In this document: positions 1 through 9,700 of the stretch, in pieces | Position numbering within the stretch: the first letter of the stretch is position 1 | How the letters are laid out: every line of letters starts with the position of its first letter | Assembly (NCBI RefSeq): GCF_000003815.2 | Contig: NC_049995.1 | Location: 13,354,062 to 13,418,061 of the forward strand | Length of the DNA: 64,000 bases | DNA from: Branchiostoma floridae | Lineage: Eukaryota > Chordata > Leptocardii > Amphioxiformes > Branchiostomatidae | Direction: 5' to 3' | The notes under the pieces: generated by a model | Told to the model about the DNA's origin: nothing | The model's database searches: none | What the model saw: the letters and a program-made list of their open reading frames with translations, nothing else | Translations under genes and position numbers: made by a program

Positions 1-2834
1 TGACGGATTCTTAGAAAGTGTTTGATAGCGTTCAGGGAGGCTTCCAGTTGAATGGGGTACCTCCCTAATTCCGCTCTTGTGGCAAGGTTAGATGCTGGTC
101 TGGGGATATTTAGTGCTTGTTTGCAGAATTTAAGGTGAACAGATTCAATGGGACAGGTTTTAGGGCTTTTTAATGCGCCCCAGATTTCTGAGCCATAAAG
201 TAGAATAGGTTTGACACATGCATCGAAAAGTTTGTTTCTAACTGGTAATGAGGCGGTGGCTTTATCTAAAGATTGTTTTATTCCGAATAAAGCCTTCAGA
301 CCTTTGCCACTCAGGTATTTGTTGTTAGCTTTAAACGTGCCAGCTGCACTCACAATAATACCGAGATAAGTATAACAAGTTACAATTTCTATTTCACGAT
401 TATCAAACAGGAGAGAACAGTTTTTAGGTAGACTGCCACCCTTTTTAAATACAATAATTTTTGTTTTCCTAAGATTTACTTTTAATTTCCAAAGTGCACA
501 ATAATTTTCCAGATTGTTCAAGGAATGCTGTAATCCCTGTTTGGACTCGGAAAAAATTACCAAGTCGTCAGCATACAACAAGCAAGGGACAGTTTTGTTG
601 TACATAAATGGAGGATTACAGGGAGCACCGTCAAATTGGGACACAATATCGCTAAGAAAAAGGTTAAATAATGTAGGGCTTAAATTACACCCTTGTCTCA
701 CACCACAATTAGTAACAAAAGTTTCAGTCAATCCATTTTTAGATTTAACGCAGTTTATAGTCTTTGAATACATGCCTTCTATTACTTTTAGAAATTTACC
801 ACCAATACCGAGCTTACTCAATTTAAACAAGAGGCCGTTTCTCCAAACAGAATCAAATGCTTTGCTAAAATCAATGAAGCAAGCGTAAAGTTGACGGTTT
901 TTGTTTAGATATTTGCTAACTAGTGTACTTAAAACAAACAGATTATCGGTAGTTCTAAAGTTTTGTCTGAAGCCTGCTTGGTGTGGCTGGAAGAGGTTAT
1001 TGTGTTCTGCGTATTTGACAAGGCGTGAATTTAGAATGGAGGAAAATAATTTCCCTAAACAGCTGATTATAGAAATCCCTCTGTAGTTATCTGGCAGGGA
1101 GGTGTCTCCTGACTTGTGGATAGGAACAATATGACTTACTGACCATTCTTGCGGAAAATGACCATTTTGTAAGCAAGTGTTAAACAAGTGGAGTATAGGT
1201 TCTTTAAGCAACATTTTACCAGATTTTAGCATTTCATTCAAAATTCTGTCATTGCCGCTTGACTTACTGTTTTTTAGTTTTAAAACTGCGGTGTCCAATT
1301 CTTCTGGAGTAATTGCGGAATCTAGTTCTGACGAGTTTGGTGGGGTGTTCGAAAAGTCTGTTTGAACGTTTTCACTGGGAAGGTCGTTGTCTGTAGAGCT
1401 ATCAGGAAATTTGTCAAGATTCTTGAAGTGATTTACCCATTCCTCCTCTGTAATCTGGTTATCGTCATTTGGCTTTCCTGGTTTCAGTTTATTTATCAAG
1501 TTCCAGAATGCACTCGGGTTTCTTTCCTTTAGTGAAGACAATTGATCCATGATTTGTTGGTGGAAATCTCGTTTTTTCTTTTTTAACAATTTCTTATATT
1601 CTTTTTTACTTTTGAAGAATCTACCCCTTATGTCTGGATTCGAAGGATTTTTTTCCAGTAAAGATGCTATGTTTTTCACTTCCCTTTTCATTTCCATGCA
1701 GGTTTTGTCAAACCATTTCTTGTTTTGTCTTTTACGTGGGCGTTTCCTTACCCTTTTCAAACATAGCGACTGATCACCTGCTTCTCTCAGAATGGAACCA
1801 AACTCAGACACATAATCATCGATTTCCGAAGTGCTGTTTATGTTGTTTGGAACATTAGAACAAAGTAAACGTAGTCTGTCGACGAAATGAGACTGGCCGA
1901 GAGAAGAAAGAAACTTCTGGGCTGATTTATCGTTCCATTTATATTGTTTGGGGAGAGGTTTTGCATTTGATATTTTCCGGCTTTCTTGATAGGAGTGATT
2001 TGTTGATTTTGATTGGATTAATGCCCAAACCATGCAGTGATCAGAGAATAACGTTAATGGTTTTATGTGAAACGATAAGATATGTGGGATCAGGGACTGA
2101 CTGCAAATTATGTAGTCAACTGTGCTGCTTCCACGCGGTTGGTGACAGGTAAATTTCCCCTGTAAATCCCCAGCTACCCTCCCGTTTAAAACTCTTAGGT
2201 TAGCTTGAACACATAGGTCAGCGATATGCCTGCCGAATTTATTCGGAGGGGCCTTATCCATGTGTTGTCTATCTGAGGAGTAAGGGAAGCTGTCTGGATT
2301 ACAATCGTCGGGAGTGCTATCATCTACATAATCGCGCAAATCACCAAGACGAGCGTTTAAGTCGCCGCCAAGTAAAATAAATCCGTCTGAACTATATCTG
2401 GATATTTCGCTTTCTAGGATTTCTAATGTATGATTTTCTGCGTATTTGTGGGTGGTTGATGTACTGGGACTAATATATGCCGAACAGATGAACAAGTCTT
2501 TTGGTAGGCCCAGTAGCTTTCGGTCTATCTGTACCCAGAGAACATCTGTGGATTTTGATTGTGCTTTCTTGACGTAGTTTCTGTACTCAGTCTTGTAGAA
2601 GAAAATTATACCCCCCGATGAGCGCTTTGCTCGCTTGTTTTTTTGTCTGCATTGGTGGAAATAACTGTAGCCGGGAATGTTAATTTTTGTGTTTTCTGTG
2701 CTCCAGGTTTCTAGGAGCGAGAAGAAGTCAAACTTGTTTACATAAGACACGAAATCTATATCCTCTAATTTGGTACCTAAGCCATGAACGTTCCAGGCAC
2801 CAAAGCTTTTGCTTCCGCCTGGGAAAGTTTTCAT
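1..2834 (-). CDS. LINE ORF2: AP endonuclease plus reverse transcriptase (C-terminus off the window)
   Basis: The frame is open for 944 codons from the ATG at 2834 to the left edge. The N-terminus is an exonuclease-endonuclease-phosphatase fold: WNVHGLG around residue 15, LLETW around 42, GGDLNA at 156-161, DYIICS near 240 and SDHCMV at 264-269, all expected catalytic motifs of APE-type LINE endonucleases. The middle and C-terminal parts are reverse transcriptase, with PDNYRGIS, FIDFSKAFDSVWR, RQGCNLSPTLF, LLYADDLVIF (catalytic YADD near nucleotides 564-578) and the later LLYGSEIWG motif. The protein nicks target DNA and primes cDNA synthesis from the nick (family knowledge). The start was chosen because the ATG lies just upstream of the first endonuclease motif. 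Confidence 0.93.
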   Translation of the reverse strand, partial: MKTFPGGSKSFGAWNVHGLGTKLEDIDFVSYVNKFDFFSLLETWSTENTKINIPGYSYFHQCRQKNKRAKRSSGGIIFFYKTEYRNYVKKAQSKSTDVLWVQIDRKLLGLPKDLFICSAYISPSTSTTHKYAENHTLEILESEISRYSSDGFILLGGDLNARLGDLRDYVDDSTPDDCNPDSFPYSSDRQHMDKAPPNKFGRHIADLCVQANLRVLNGRVAGDLQGKFTCHQPRGSSTVDYIICSQSLIPHILSFHIKPLTLFSDHCMVWALIQSKSTNHSYQESRKISNAKPLPKQYKWNDKSAQKFLSSLGQSHFVDRLRLLCSNVPNNINSTSEIDDYVSEFGSILREAGDQSLCLKRVRKRPRKRQNKKWFDKTCMEMKREVKNIASLLEKNPSNPDIRGRFFKSKKEYKKLLKKKKRDFHQQIMDQLSSLKERNPSAFWNLINKLKPGKPNDDNQITEEEWVNHFKNLDKFPDSSTDNDLPSENVQTDFSNTPPNSSELDSAITPEELDTAVLKLKNSKSSGNDRILNEMLKSGKMLLKEPILHLFNTCLQNGHFPQEWSVSHIVPIHKSGDTSLPDNYRGISIISCLGKLFSSILNSRLVKYAEHNNLFQPHQAGFRQNFRTTDNLFVLSTLVSKYLNKNRQLYACFIDFSKAFDSVWRNGLLFKLSKLGIGGKFLKVIEGMYSKTINCVKSKNGLTETFVTNCGVRQGCNLSPTLFNLFLSDIVSQFDGAPCNPPFMYNKTVPCLLYADDLVIFSESKQGLQHSLNNLENYCALWKLKVNLRKTKIIVFKKGGSLPKNCSLLFDNREIEIVTCYTYLGIIVSAAGTFKANNKYLSGKGLKALFGIKQSLDKATASLPVRNKLFDACVKPILLYGSEIWGALKSPKTCPIESVHLKFCKQALNIPRPASNLATRAELGRYPIQLEASLNAIKHFLRIR

Positions 2835-3131
2835 ACTGTTGATTAAGTACTAGTACTAAGAAAAATTGTGTCTTTACGGTCCGAATCCACAATACTTGAC
2901 AATACTTAACTAGTTAAACATTTAAATAGAGATACTATGACAATGAATTCTAAAACTTCAGTGAGATACTATAAATTGGAAGTCTAAAACTACTACTATA
3001 TGTTTATGAAATACCAACGTTAGCAAACAATGAGTCTAGCAGTTCTTTAAGAGATAACAAACAAAAACAGAAAAGGGAATTTAAAAGTAAAGGCACATAG
3101 GGTGACGCAAAGTACAGTCCCAGTACACATC
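2835..3131 (-). other. LINE inter-ORF spacer
   Basis: This 297-bp AT-rich stretch separates the ORF1 stop from the ORF2 ATG. I see no coding signal in it. The spacing means ORF2 must be translated by reinitiation or another unconventional route. Confidence 0.7.
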
Positions 3132-5660
3132 CTACCACATGGCGAACATTGGCGGCCACATCATACTTGGGTGCCATGGCCAGGGCGGTGGGTTCATCAG
3201 CGGTGGATGTCGGGGCGGGATGGGGATGTTGGCGTTCGGGTGGGGTCCCCAGGGCACGGGAGGAGGCTGGAACATGGGCCGGCTCCAAGGTCCGGAGGGT
3301 GGGGGCTGGTTCCAGGGTCCTGCACGGTGTCTGGGCGTGATCGCTGTTTCCCCCGTCTGGCCATTCGAAGTAGAGGACTTTGACCCTTGCAGGGTGATAG
3401 GGCCGCTAACCCTTGGCGCATCGAACGTCTGTCCTGTTCTCTGTGTTGAAGGTCCGGTAGGAATGACAGGCATACATTCTGTCGGGCCTCTCTCAGGTGC
3501 CGGTGCAGGGCGTCCATGCACGGGGTGGTGACTTGAAGTTGGAGCGGGTTGGGAGCGAGTAGGAGACTGAGTTGGTCTTGGAGCGGGTTGGGGTTGGAAT
3601 CGAGGAGGTGTCTGACTGGGTCTGTCCATCTGTGCACCAACTACTGCGTCTCTGTACGAGCGGTTCGGAGAACTTAGCTTGATGTTTGCTGTAGGTTGGT
3701 TGTTGTTGATGATAGGGTCGTTCCTTCGGCCCATGTAATGGCCCAGGCCTACGAGGGGGTTGATCGTTCGCTTTATGTTGGCTGCCAGAACCCGAGTCCC
3801 ATTTCTGTTGAGATGATATCCGTCTGATGAGTACAGGGGTCTCTTGATGGTCCCAGAGGTGGCAAAGTTCGAGTTGTCGATAGTGTGAATGTAAGACGTC
3901 TCATCAGCGGCGACCTTCAGGAAGGTGTTGACGTCATCACCAAATTGTTGGAGGGTGGGGTCATCTCTTGGTAGCACTGAAGATAAGACAAGGTTGGTGC
4001 GTGGATACTTCTCGTGGGTTACCTGGATTAGCTCGCGAAAGTTCTCTGTCACCAATGTAGCGTCTCTAGCATCCCGTATGTCATTCGTCCCAACATGGAA
4101 CAAAATGACCTTTGGGTCAGGTCGGGCCGAACTCTGAATGTAGTCTAGGCATTGAGAAATGTTGAAGGCCAATTCTTTATTCACACGTTTGTTTGGGTAC
4201 AGTACGTCCGTTTTTAGCGCTTTGGTGTTGGAGTCTCCCAGGATGAGTATGTCGGGCTGGGTTTCTTTGTTTTGTAGATTGGTCGTCATTGTCTCCTTCG
4301 GCGGGATCTCAGTGTTGTCTCTGGCTGCACGCGGGCGGTGATTAGCTTCTGAATGGCTTTTCTGTACACCTTGTTTCTCCGACATATGTGAACTGCCAGC
4401 GGCGGTACCATCAATGGCCTCGTTCAGCACCTCGAATCTGTTGTGTACCTTTATTGTCGCCACTTCGCGGATTAGCCTGTCGGCGCGTTCTGAATCCTGA
4501 TTTTCCCTGGTTTGAGTTCCCGCCGATGTCACCTGCCGCTTTGATGTGGTCTTGACTAATTCGTCGAATCTGTCTCGTAACGTCTTGACTTCACGTGCAA
4601 GATCGCGCTTTTCCCTTTCAAGACGCACAATGTCATCTTTCAGCTTTTTCCCTTCTTCAATAGTGAGGCCACTACACCTGTGGTTTTGGCCGGAGGATTT
4701 CAGTTTGTCTTCAAGGACAGACAGCCGTTGTGAAATAGAGTCCTCAAACGTTTTTCTGTCGGCGATTGAATCAACTAGACACGTTTCCAGCTTGTTTACG
4801 CTGTCTTGAACAATAGAGCAATTGGAAGAGGAACACCGATCCGCCACATTTGTCTGAGTGTTAGACATATTGTCAGATACACCTTCAGTCTCATTACTGT
4901 TTACATCAAGCAAACCTTTAGGTACAGTTCTGCACAGCGGACACACATCAGACGCAAGGGGTTGATCACACGTTTGGCAAAGTGTAGTGCTGCTATTCAC
5001 TGTCGTTATAGAACCCTCCAGGCTTGTGTTCTGAGGTAAAACAACCGTATTATTGTTCACGAGAGGAGTGGAGCTAATGTTCTGTTGTACCTTCTGTCTG
5101 AGACCAGGGAACACTTCCGAAAACCAAAGCAAGTACGCCGAACCTTGAATCAGCAACTTCTGGGTCGATTCGTAGATTTTGATGCTCACAGAACCAACCG
5201 ACTGTTTGGTTTGGAAGTCAACGAACGTGGTTTTGATGTGATGACCGTCACTGGACTCGTCTTTTGCTCGAGTGTTGTAGAACTCCTCACATTTAGAAAG
5301 CCAGGAAATCGCATGATTGGGGGGAAGGTATATTGTGATACTTTGAGCGTTGTGTTGTATACAATAGTTCCTAGGCTGTTTCAGCGATTTCTTGGAGAAT
5401 CTGGGCGCGCCGGGGATGGTATGGCTGTCGTTGTACTGTTGTCTACGGGAAGCGTCCGAAAGAACAGTAAAAGCCTTCCTCACCTCTTTGTGCTTTACAT
5501 GAGCTTTCTTGAAGACGCTGTCTGTCCTGCTGAGCTTGCACGCTTCTTCATACAACAGGAGCTCTGTCGTGTAGGCAGCGACAATTTCATCGTGAGTCGC
5601 TGTGGGTGGAACACCGAGTGCCGAGTACAACTTTTCAGGGTCACTTCCATCGGTCGCCAT
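3132..5660 (-). CDS. LINE ORF1: J-like domain, zinc ribbon, coiled coil, SGNH esterase, Pro-rich tail
   Basis: The 842-residue ORF has these parts. Residues 9-78 resemble a DnaJ J domain, with LYSALGV at the start and AFTVLSDASRRQQYND at the end. The HPD tripeptide expected between helices II and III is absent; the sequence there reads YEEACK. Residues 145-190 carry a small domain around SVSIKIYESTQKLLIQG. Cysteines 228, 231, 240 and 243 form a CxxC-CxxC ribbon. Residues about 335-370 are heptad-rich. Residues 469-636 form an SGNH hydrolase with GDSN (475-478), GTND (524-527) and a terminal DGYH (613-616). Residues 665-842 are rich in Pro, Gln and Trp. ORF1 proteins of LINEs bind RNA and chaperone nucleic acid; esterase-bearing versions are known in CR1-like elements. 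I know of no established role for a J-like domain there. Confidence 0.88.
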   Translation of the reverse strand: MATDGSDPEKLYSALGVPPTATHDEIVAAYTTELLLYEEACKLSRTDSVFKKAHVKHKEVRKAFTVLSDASRRQQYNDSHTIPGAPRFSKKSLKQPRNYCIQHNAQSITIYLPPNHAISWLSKCEEFYNTRAKDESSDGHHIKTTFVDFQTKQSVGSVSIKIYESTQKLLIQGSAYLLWFSEVFPGLRQKVQQNISSTPLVNNNTVVLPQNTSLEGSITTVNSSTTLCQTCDQPLASDVCPLCRTVPKGLLDVNSNETEGVSDNMSNTQTNVADRCSSSNCSIVQDSVNKLETCLVDSIADRKTFEDSISQRLSVLEDKLKSSGQNHRCSGLTIEEGKKLKDDIVRLEREKRDLAREVKTLRDRFDELVKTTSKRQVTSAGTQTRENQDSERADRLIREVATIKVHNRFEVLNEAIDGTAAGSSHMSEKQGVQKSHSEANHRPRAARDNTEIPPKETMTTNLQNKETQPDILILGDSNTKALKTDVLYPNKRVNKELAFNISQCLDYIQSSARPDPKVILFHVGTNDIRDARDATLVTENFRELIQVTHEKYPRTNLVLSSVLPRDDPTLQQFGDDVNTFLKVAADETSYIHTIDNSNFATSGTIKRPLYSSDGYHLNRNGTRVLAANIKRTINPLVGLGHYMGRRNDPIINNNQPTANIKLSSPNRSYRDAVVGAQMDRPSQTPPRFQPQPAPRPTQSPTRSQPAPTSSHHPVHGRPAPAPERGPTECMPVIPTGPSTQRTGQTFDAPRVSGPITLQGSKSSTSNGQTGETAITPRHRAGPWNQPPPSGPWSRPMFQPPPVPWGPHPNANIPIPPRHPPLMNPPPWPWHPSMMWPPMFAMW

Positions 5661-5872
5661 TGTTCCGAGCGCTTGGGTCGGCTTGGGTTGTCTGTTGCTC
5701 CAAAATTACCGCCGTATTTGCAGCGAAAATAGACCAAAGTACGCAAAAACCTACTCAAGTAGAAGAAACTTACATCAGCAAACTAGTAGAATGTAAAATA
5801 TTGGATGGATCGCACGGTTAGACACAATTTAACTTATTCTAGCAGGAGCGTGCGATCGCCGTGACCGTCGTC

Positions 5873-5884
5873 GCCGCCATCTTG
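5873..5884 (-). promoter_or_regulatory. YY1-type motif at the LINE 5' end
   Basis: Read in the LINE sense this is CAAGATGGCGGC, the classical YY1 core. It lies just inside the presumed 5' terminus and about 215 bp upstream of the ORF1 ATG. The human L1 promoter also has a YY1 site at its extreme 5' end that positions transcription initiation. The parallel is an inference. Confidence 0.55.
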
Positions 5885-5895
5885 ATATAGTGAAT

Positions 5896-6490
5896 CAGCA
5901 AAGAAAAGGACTGATGAATATGGACTTGAGAATTGCAACTGCATGGAAAAGGACTGACGAATACGGACACTAGAGTAAAAAAAAAAAAAGGGTAGTTCTG
6001 AGTTATTAGACATTTTGTACTAGATATTCTAGGCCGCCGACGTTTCGAACGGACACTTGGACTTTAGTTTGATGGCAGTAGTTCGGTAATAGTAGTAATT
6101 TGTTATGTTAATATCTGTACAATGCGTGCCTACAGGACTCACACTGCAAAAGGATGTTTCTTGGAGTAGTGATGATTGTAACGAGTGTATCAATCAAAGA
6201 AACGGGGGCAGATTTGACGGAGTCACTGCAATAGTTTTAGGCATGCCCAAGGCTAACTGCGCATGAGCAGGGAGAAGGGGATAAGGAGACGAAAGTTCGG
6301 CAGTGTGAAGTCCTGCTATGTAGATTTAGAGGTTTCATGGATTAAAAGAGCAACATCGGAACAACAGCGTCGGTCTATCTTGTGACACTTACACAAGATT
6401 AATGTTTGAATGTTCAAAGAGTTTCCTTATCAAACACTAGTTTTCATCTAATCAACGTCAAGCACAGATAGGTAGTACTAATATAATATT
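5896..6490. other. Non-coding stretch between LINE and receptor A
   Basis: The stretch contains a poly(A) run near 5977-5989 and a short imperfect direct repeat of an AAAGGACTGAYGAATAYGGAC type near 5904 and 5948. I searched the minus strand for a last exon of receptor A and found none with a clear acceptor and stop. The terminal exon is either cryptic here or lies beyond the LINE. Confidence 0.5.
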
Positions 6491-6493
6491 TAC

Positions 6494-6742
6494 CTTCTGT
6501 CTGCGAGGCATCCTCAGACTCTCATATCCGTCGTTCGAATTACATGCCTAAACAAAACAAGTTATTATTGGCATATGGTGAAATTGCATATTTGTTGTAA
6601 AAAGAAGAGACTGCACCATATAAGAGTTGGAATGTTGACAGAGTACCTAGTATATGCTTTGCACTCTCAACATGTAAACCTGAATATTCACTTACTACTT
6701 GTTCCAATTCCATGCTACAAGATGTTTTGTTCGGCGGATTAT
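6494..6742 (-). CDS. Receptor A exons 16 and 17: cytoplasmic tail with YxxL
   Basis: The exons are 6742-6696 and 6547-6494. They read NPPNKTSCSMELEQV and then ACNSNDGYESLRMPRRQK. GYESL is a tyrosine motif of the YxxL class, usable for endocytic sorting or as half of an ITAM. The donor GTAAAT follows; if it is not used, a stop appears 12 codons later. The small exons are supported by good splice sites and phase, not by homology, so this part of the model is less certain. Confidence 0.6.
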
Positions 6743-9700
6743 CTGCAATAGATAAATCACAATCAAGTCATCATACACAATGGACAGAAAATGTGGGGGA
6801 TCGTATTGTACTTTGTGTTTTATTTTGTATGGGTTATGAAACTACATAATTTTGAAACTACATAAAAGTCCACATGCATGTCATAGGTTGACCATACCAT
6901 CATAATAGTTTTAATAAAAGGTTTAGAGAAAGATGCAAAACCTTTAGAGAAACTTGCAAATATATCATGTGAAATCTCCATATGTAGACAATCATATACC
7001 CACCACGGGCTGCATGTCTTCTCGCAATCACTACGACAACAACAACCACGGCAATCAGCACCACAGCACTGATCGCCACAGCTATGATTATAACCGTTGA
7101 GTCGACTCCGCTGATATCTGCGAAGACATGTAATAACAACTATAAAGTAACTTGTTTCGACCAGTCCTCTCAAATTGATCGGAGGGACTTAGGTGCAATT
7201 TTTTTATACATGAAATAAGATTTTGAATACGCGTTTTTTTTTGGGGGGGGGGGGGGGGGGTAACGACTAAAGAAGAATTAAACACAACATCCTCACAATG
7301 AAGGGTTACAATCACACATTAAAAACATATTTCTTACTGAATATAAGCACCTTTTTCTCGCTTAACTACCAAGGATGCAGAAAGCATTTTGTGCAAAAAG
7401 CTTCGGACTTTTTCACTCATTTGATACAAGAACAGACTTACCCGCAGGTTCGGTCTCACTAATCCTGCTGTTTTCAGGATCAACAGTGAATCCGTTCTCA
7501 TCGGGATTTCCCAACTGACCATCTATTAAGTTACTAGTGTAACTGGTCTGGGCTGCAGCCGACTCAGATTGGGCCACAGTAGCCTCAAAATCAGCAAGGA
7601 CACTGCCGGATCTGACAATAAAATGGGACATTCAGAATTTTCGATTATCTAGGACTGTACCTTTGTGGAGACTGCGAAACTTACAAATCACTACTTTAGT
7701 GACCGCAAGCACAAATTTCAAAAAATCTTTTTCAAATAATAATGATAAAAACTGCAATTCTTTACACTGAAATATATATGATAGCAAAGTCCATAAAATG
7801 CTTTCTAAGGAAATTGTTGATACCCACCTGCAGCCTGTCACCTCTGCTCCTTCATAGCCTTTGTATAGCTCAAATATAGAGTTCACCTAGAAGGAAAAAA
7901 AACGATGAAGGGCAATTTGCATAAGTCAAATATAATCCTGCATTACTCTAATGTGTTACAGCATGACAGCTAAACATTAGATTTAATTGCTGTGTTCATT
8001 AGATAGCAATTGCAAGTGAAGGAGCTCAAAGTTTCACATACCTGTGTTACTATCCTGTTTGAAAGCTCTCCATCACAAATCCCCTTGCTGTACTGAACAC
8101 TGGTGATGGCAAGGGTTCCATACAGGATTCGGTTGTCTGTGAGGAAAACAATACATGATCATGATTTGAAACTTAACTTCCAAGTAAACATGACAAACAT
8201 CTTGTACATTACAATGCTCATCGAAAATATAGATCAATGGCTTACTTGCAATTGAGGACTGACAACTGTGAGAATATGCTTGCTACATTGGTTATTGTAA
8301 CATCAGGAAAATAAAATGAGAATGCAAACAAGTGACAATGCTCTTCATATTTACCGTGTGTTTTGAGATTAACCTATAAGTACAAAGCACTTGAAGGAGT
8401 AGCAAAAACAATTATTACATTTTGGTCAAGACTTGTTCCTTATGTAATATACCTTCTATCAGAACCTGGATGACGTTAGAGTACACAGCTCCCTGACTGT
8501 TCTCTGCCTGGATGCGGATCTCGTACTGTCCTTTTCCAGGGAGTTTCACATTCTCTGTGAACTCGGGTCTGTTCTTGGAAGCTTCCTCAGTGACTTGTTT
8601 GACAATGACCCAGTCTGTAGTTCCGTCCAGCCTGTACTGTACAGTGTGATCTGTCTTCAGACCACCATTAGACGCCGCTGTCCATATCAAGGTGACATTG
8701 CCTGCTGCTGTCTTCTTAGTGTAGTCAAGGTTGGTGGAAGGTTCTGGTTTGGCTGGGTTTCAATCAGCAGTAAATCAAAATTCGACACTGCCAGGTTATT
8801 GTTATTGGTACTCATAGCACACTTAATTGAAGAGAAGAATGCAAAGAGTATGTACAATGCTACCTGTAAATTTGAAACTTGTTGTTTTTATTGTGAAAAT
8901 ATGGAAATGGTGAAAAATCCCAATTGTTTACACTTACTTTCAGCCACCAGTTGAATAACTGTTGCCCGTTGTCCATGCTCATTCGTTGCGGTACACGTGT
9001 AGTCCCCATAGTTCTCCCTCTCCACGTCTGCTATGTAGAAAGTGCTGACTCCATCCTGGCTGGTGGCATTACCAGTGATGTCATATCCACCCTTCATCCA
9101 TGTGTAGACTATCTGTGGCGGGTAGGCGAAGGCAGAACATTCCAGTGTGACAGGCTGGGACCTGCCTATGGCGTACCTGTCTCTGGTGTGGTTGAAGATT
9201 GGGATAACTGGGGAAACATTTAGAAAACAATAAACCAAAAGTCATACTAGACAATACGGCAGCCTACCCTCCTCTGTGGTTGGCCAGGCAGCTAGGTGCT
9301 GACTATAGTAAAAAAGAATCTCAACTTTTTTCTATATTTTACTATCGTACATAGATATCATTAATTAGAATGTGATTTGTCACAACATAAGCACAAGCCA
9401 TTTACAAATCTTAATCTAATGGATACTATTGTGAATAAAGCTATTACAATCAAAAATCATGCAAGGACTTACAGTTGACATTGAGAGTAGTTTCCTTGCT
9501 CACAGGTGATCCCACCACACCATTGTCAGCTGTACACCTGTAGACACCTGCATTTTCATGACTAACAAAATTGTTGGTATAGATGAGAGAATTTCCTGTA
9601 GTCTGCTGTAGTAGAGTTTCTCCTGTCTCCACAAACATCCACGTCATGGAGGTGACGTCAGGGTTACTGTTTGCCTCACAGGTCAGGCTGACGGACTGGG

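Larger units (their letters stand above)
1..5895 (-). mobile_element. Non-LTR retrotransposon (LINE), two ORFs, 3' part beyond the left edge
   Basis: A LINE lies on the minus strand with its 5' end near 5890 and its 3' part cut off by the window edge. It has an 842-codon ORF1 (5660-3132) and, after a 297-bp spacer, an ORF2 open from 2834 to the edge. The RT core and the AP-type endonuclease place it among APE-class non-LTR elements. An esterase domain in ORF1 is known from CR1-like LINEs, but I cannot fix the clade by eye. Both ORFs lack visible stops or frameshifts, so this copy looks young. A YY1-type motif sits at the presumed 5' end. Target-site duplications cannot be tested because the 3' end is outside the window. 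Confidence 0.9.

Noticed and set aside
514-2152. Plus-strand ORFs at 514-2152 and 5085-5732
   Set aside because: They are antisense shadows of LINE ORF2 and ORF1.
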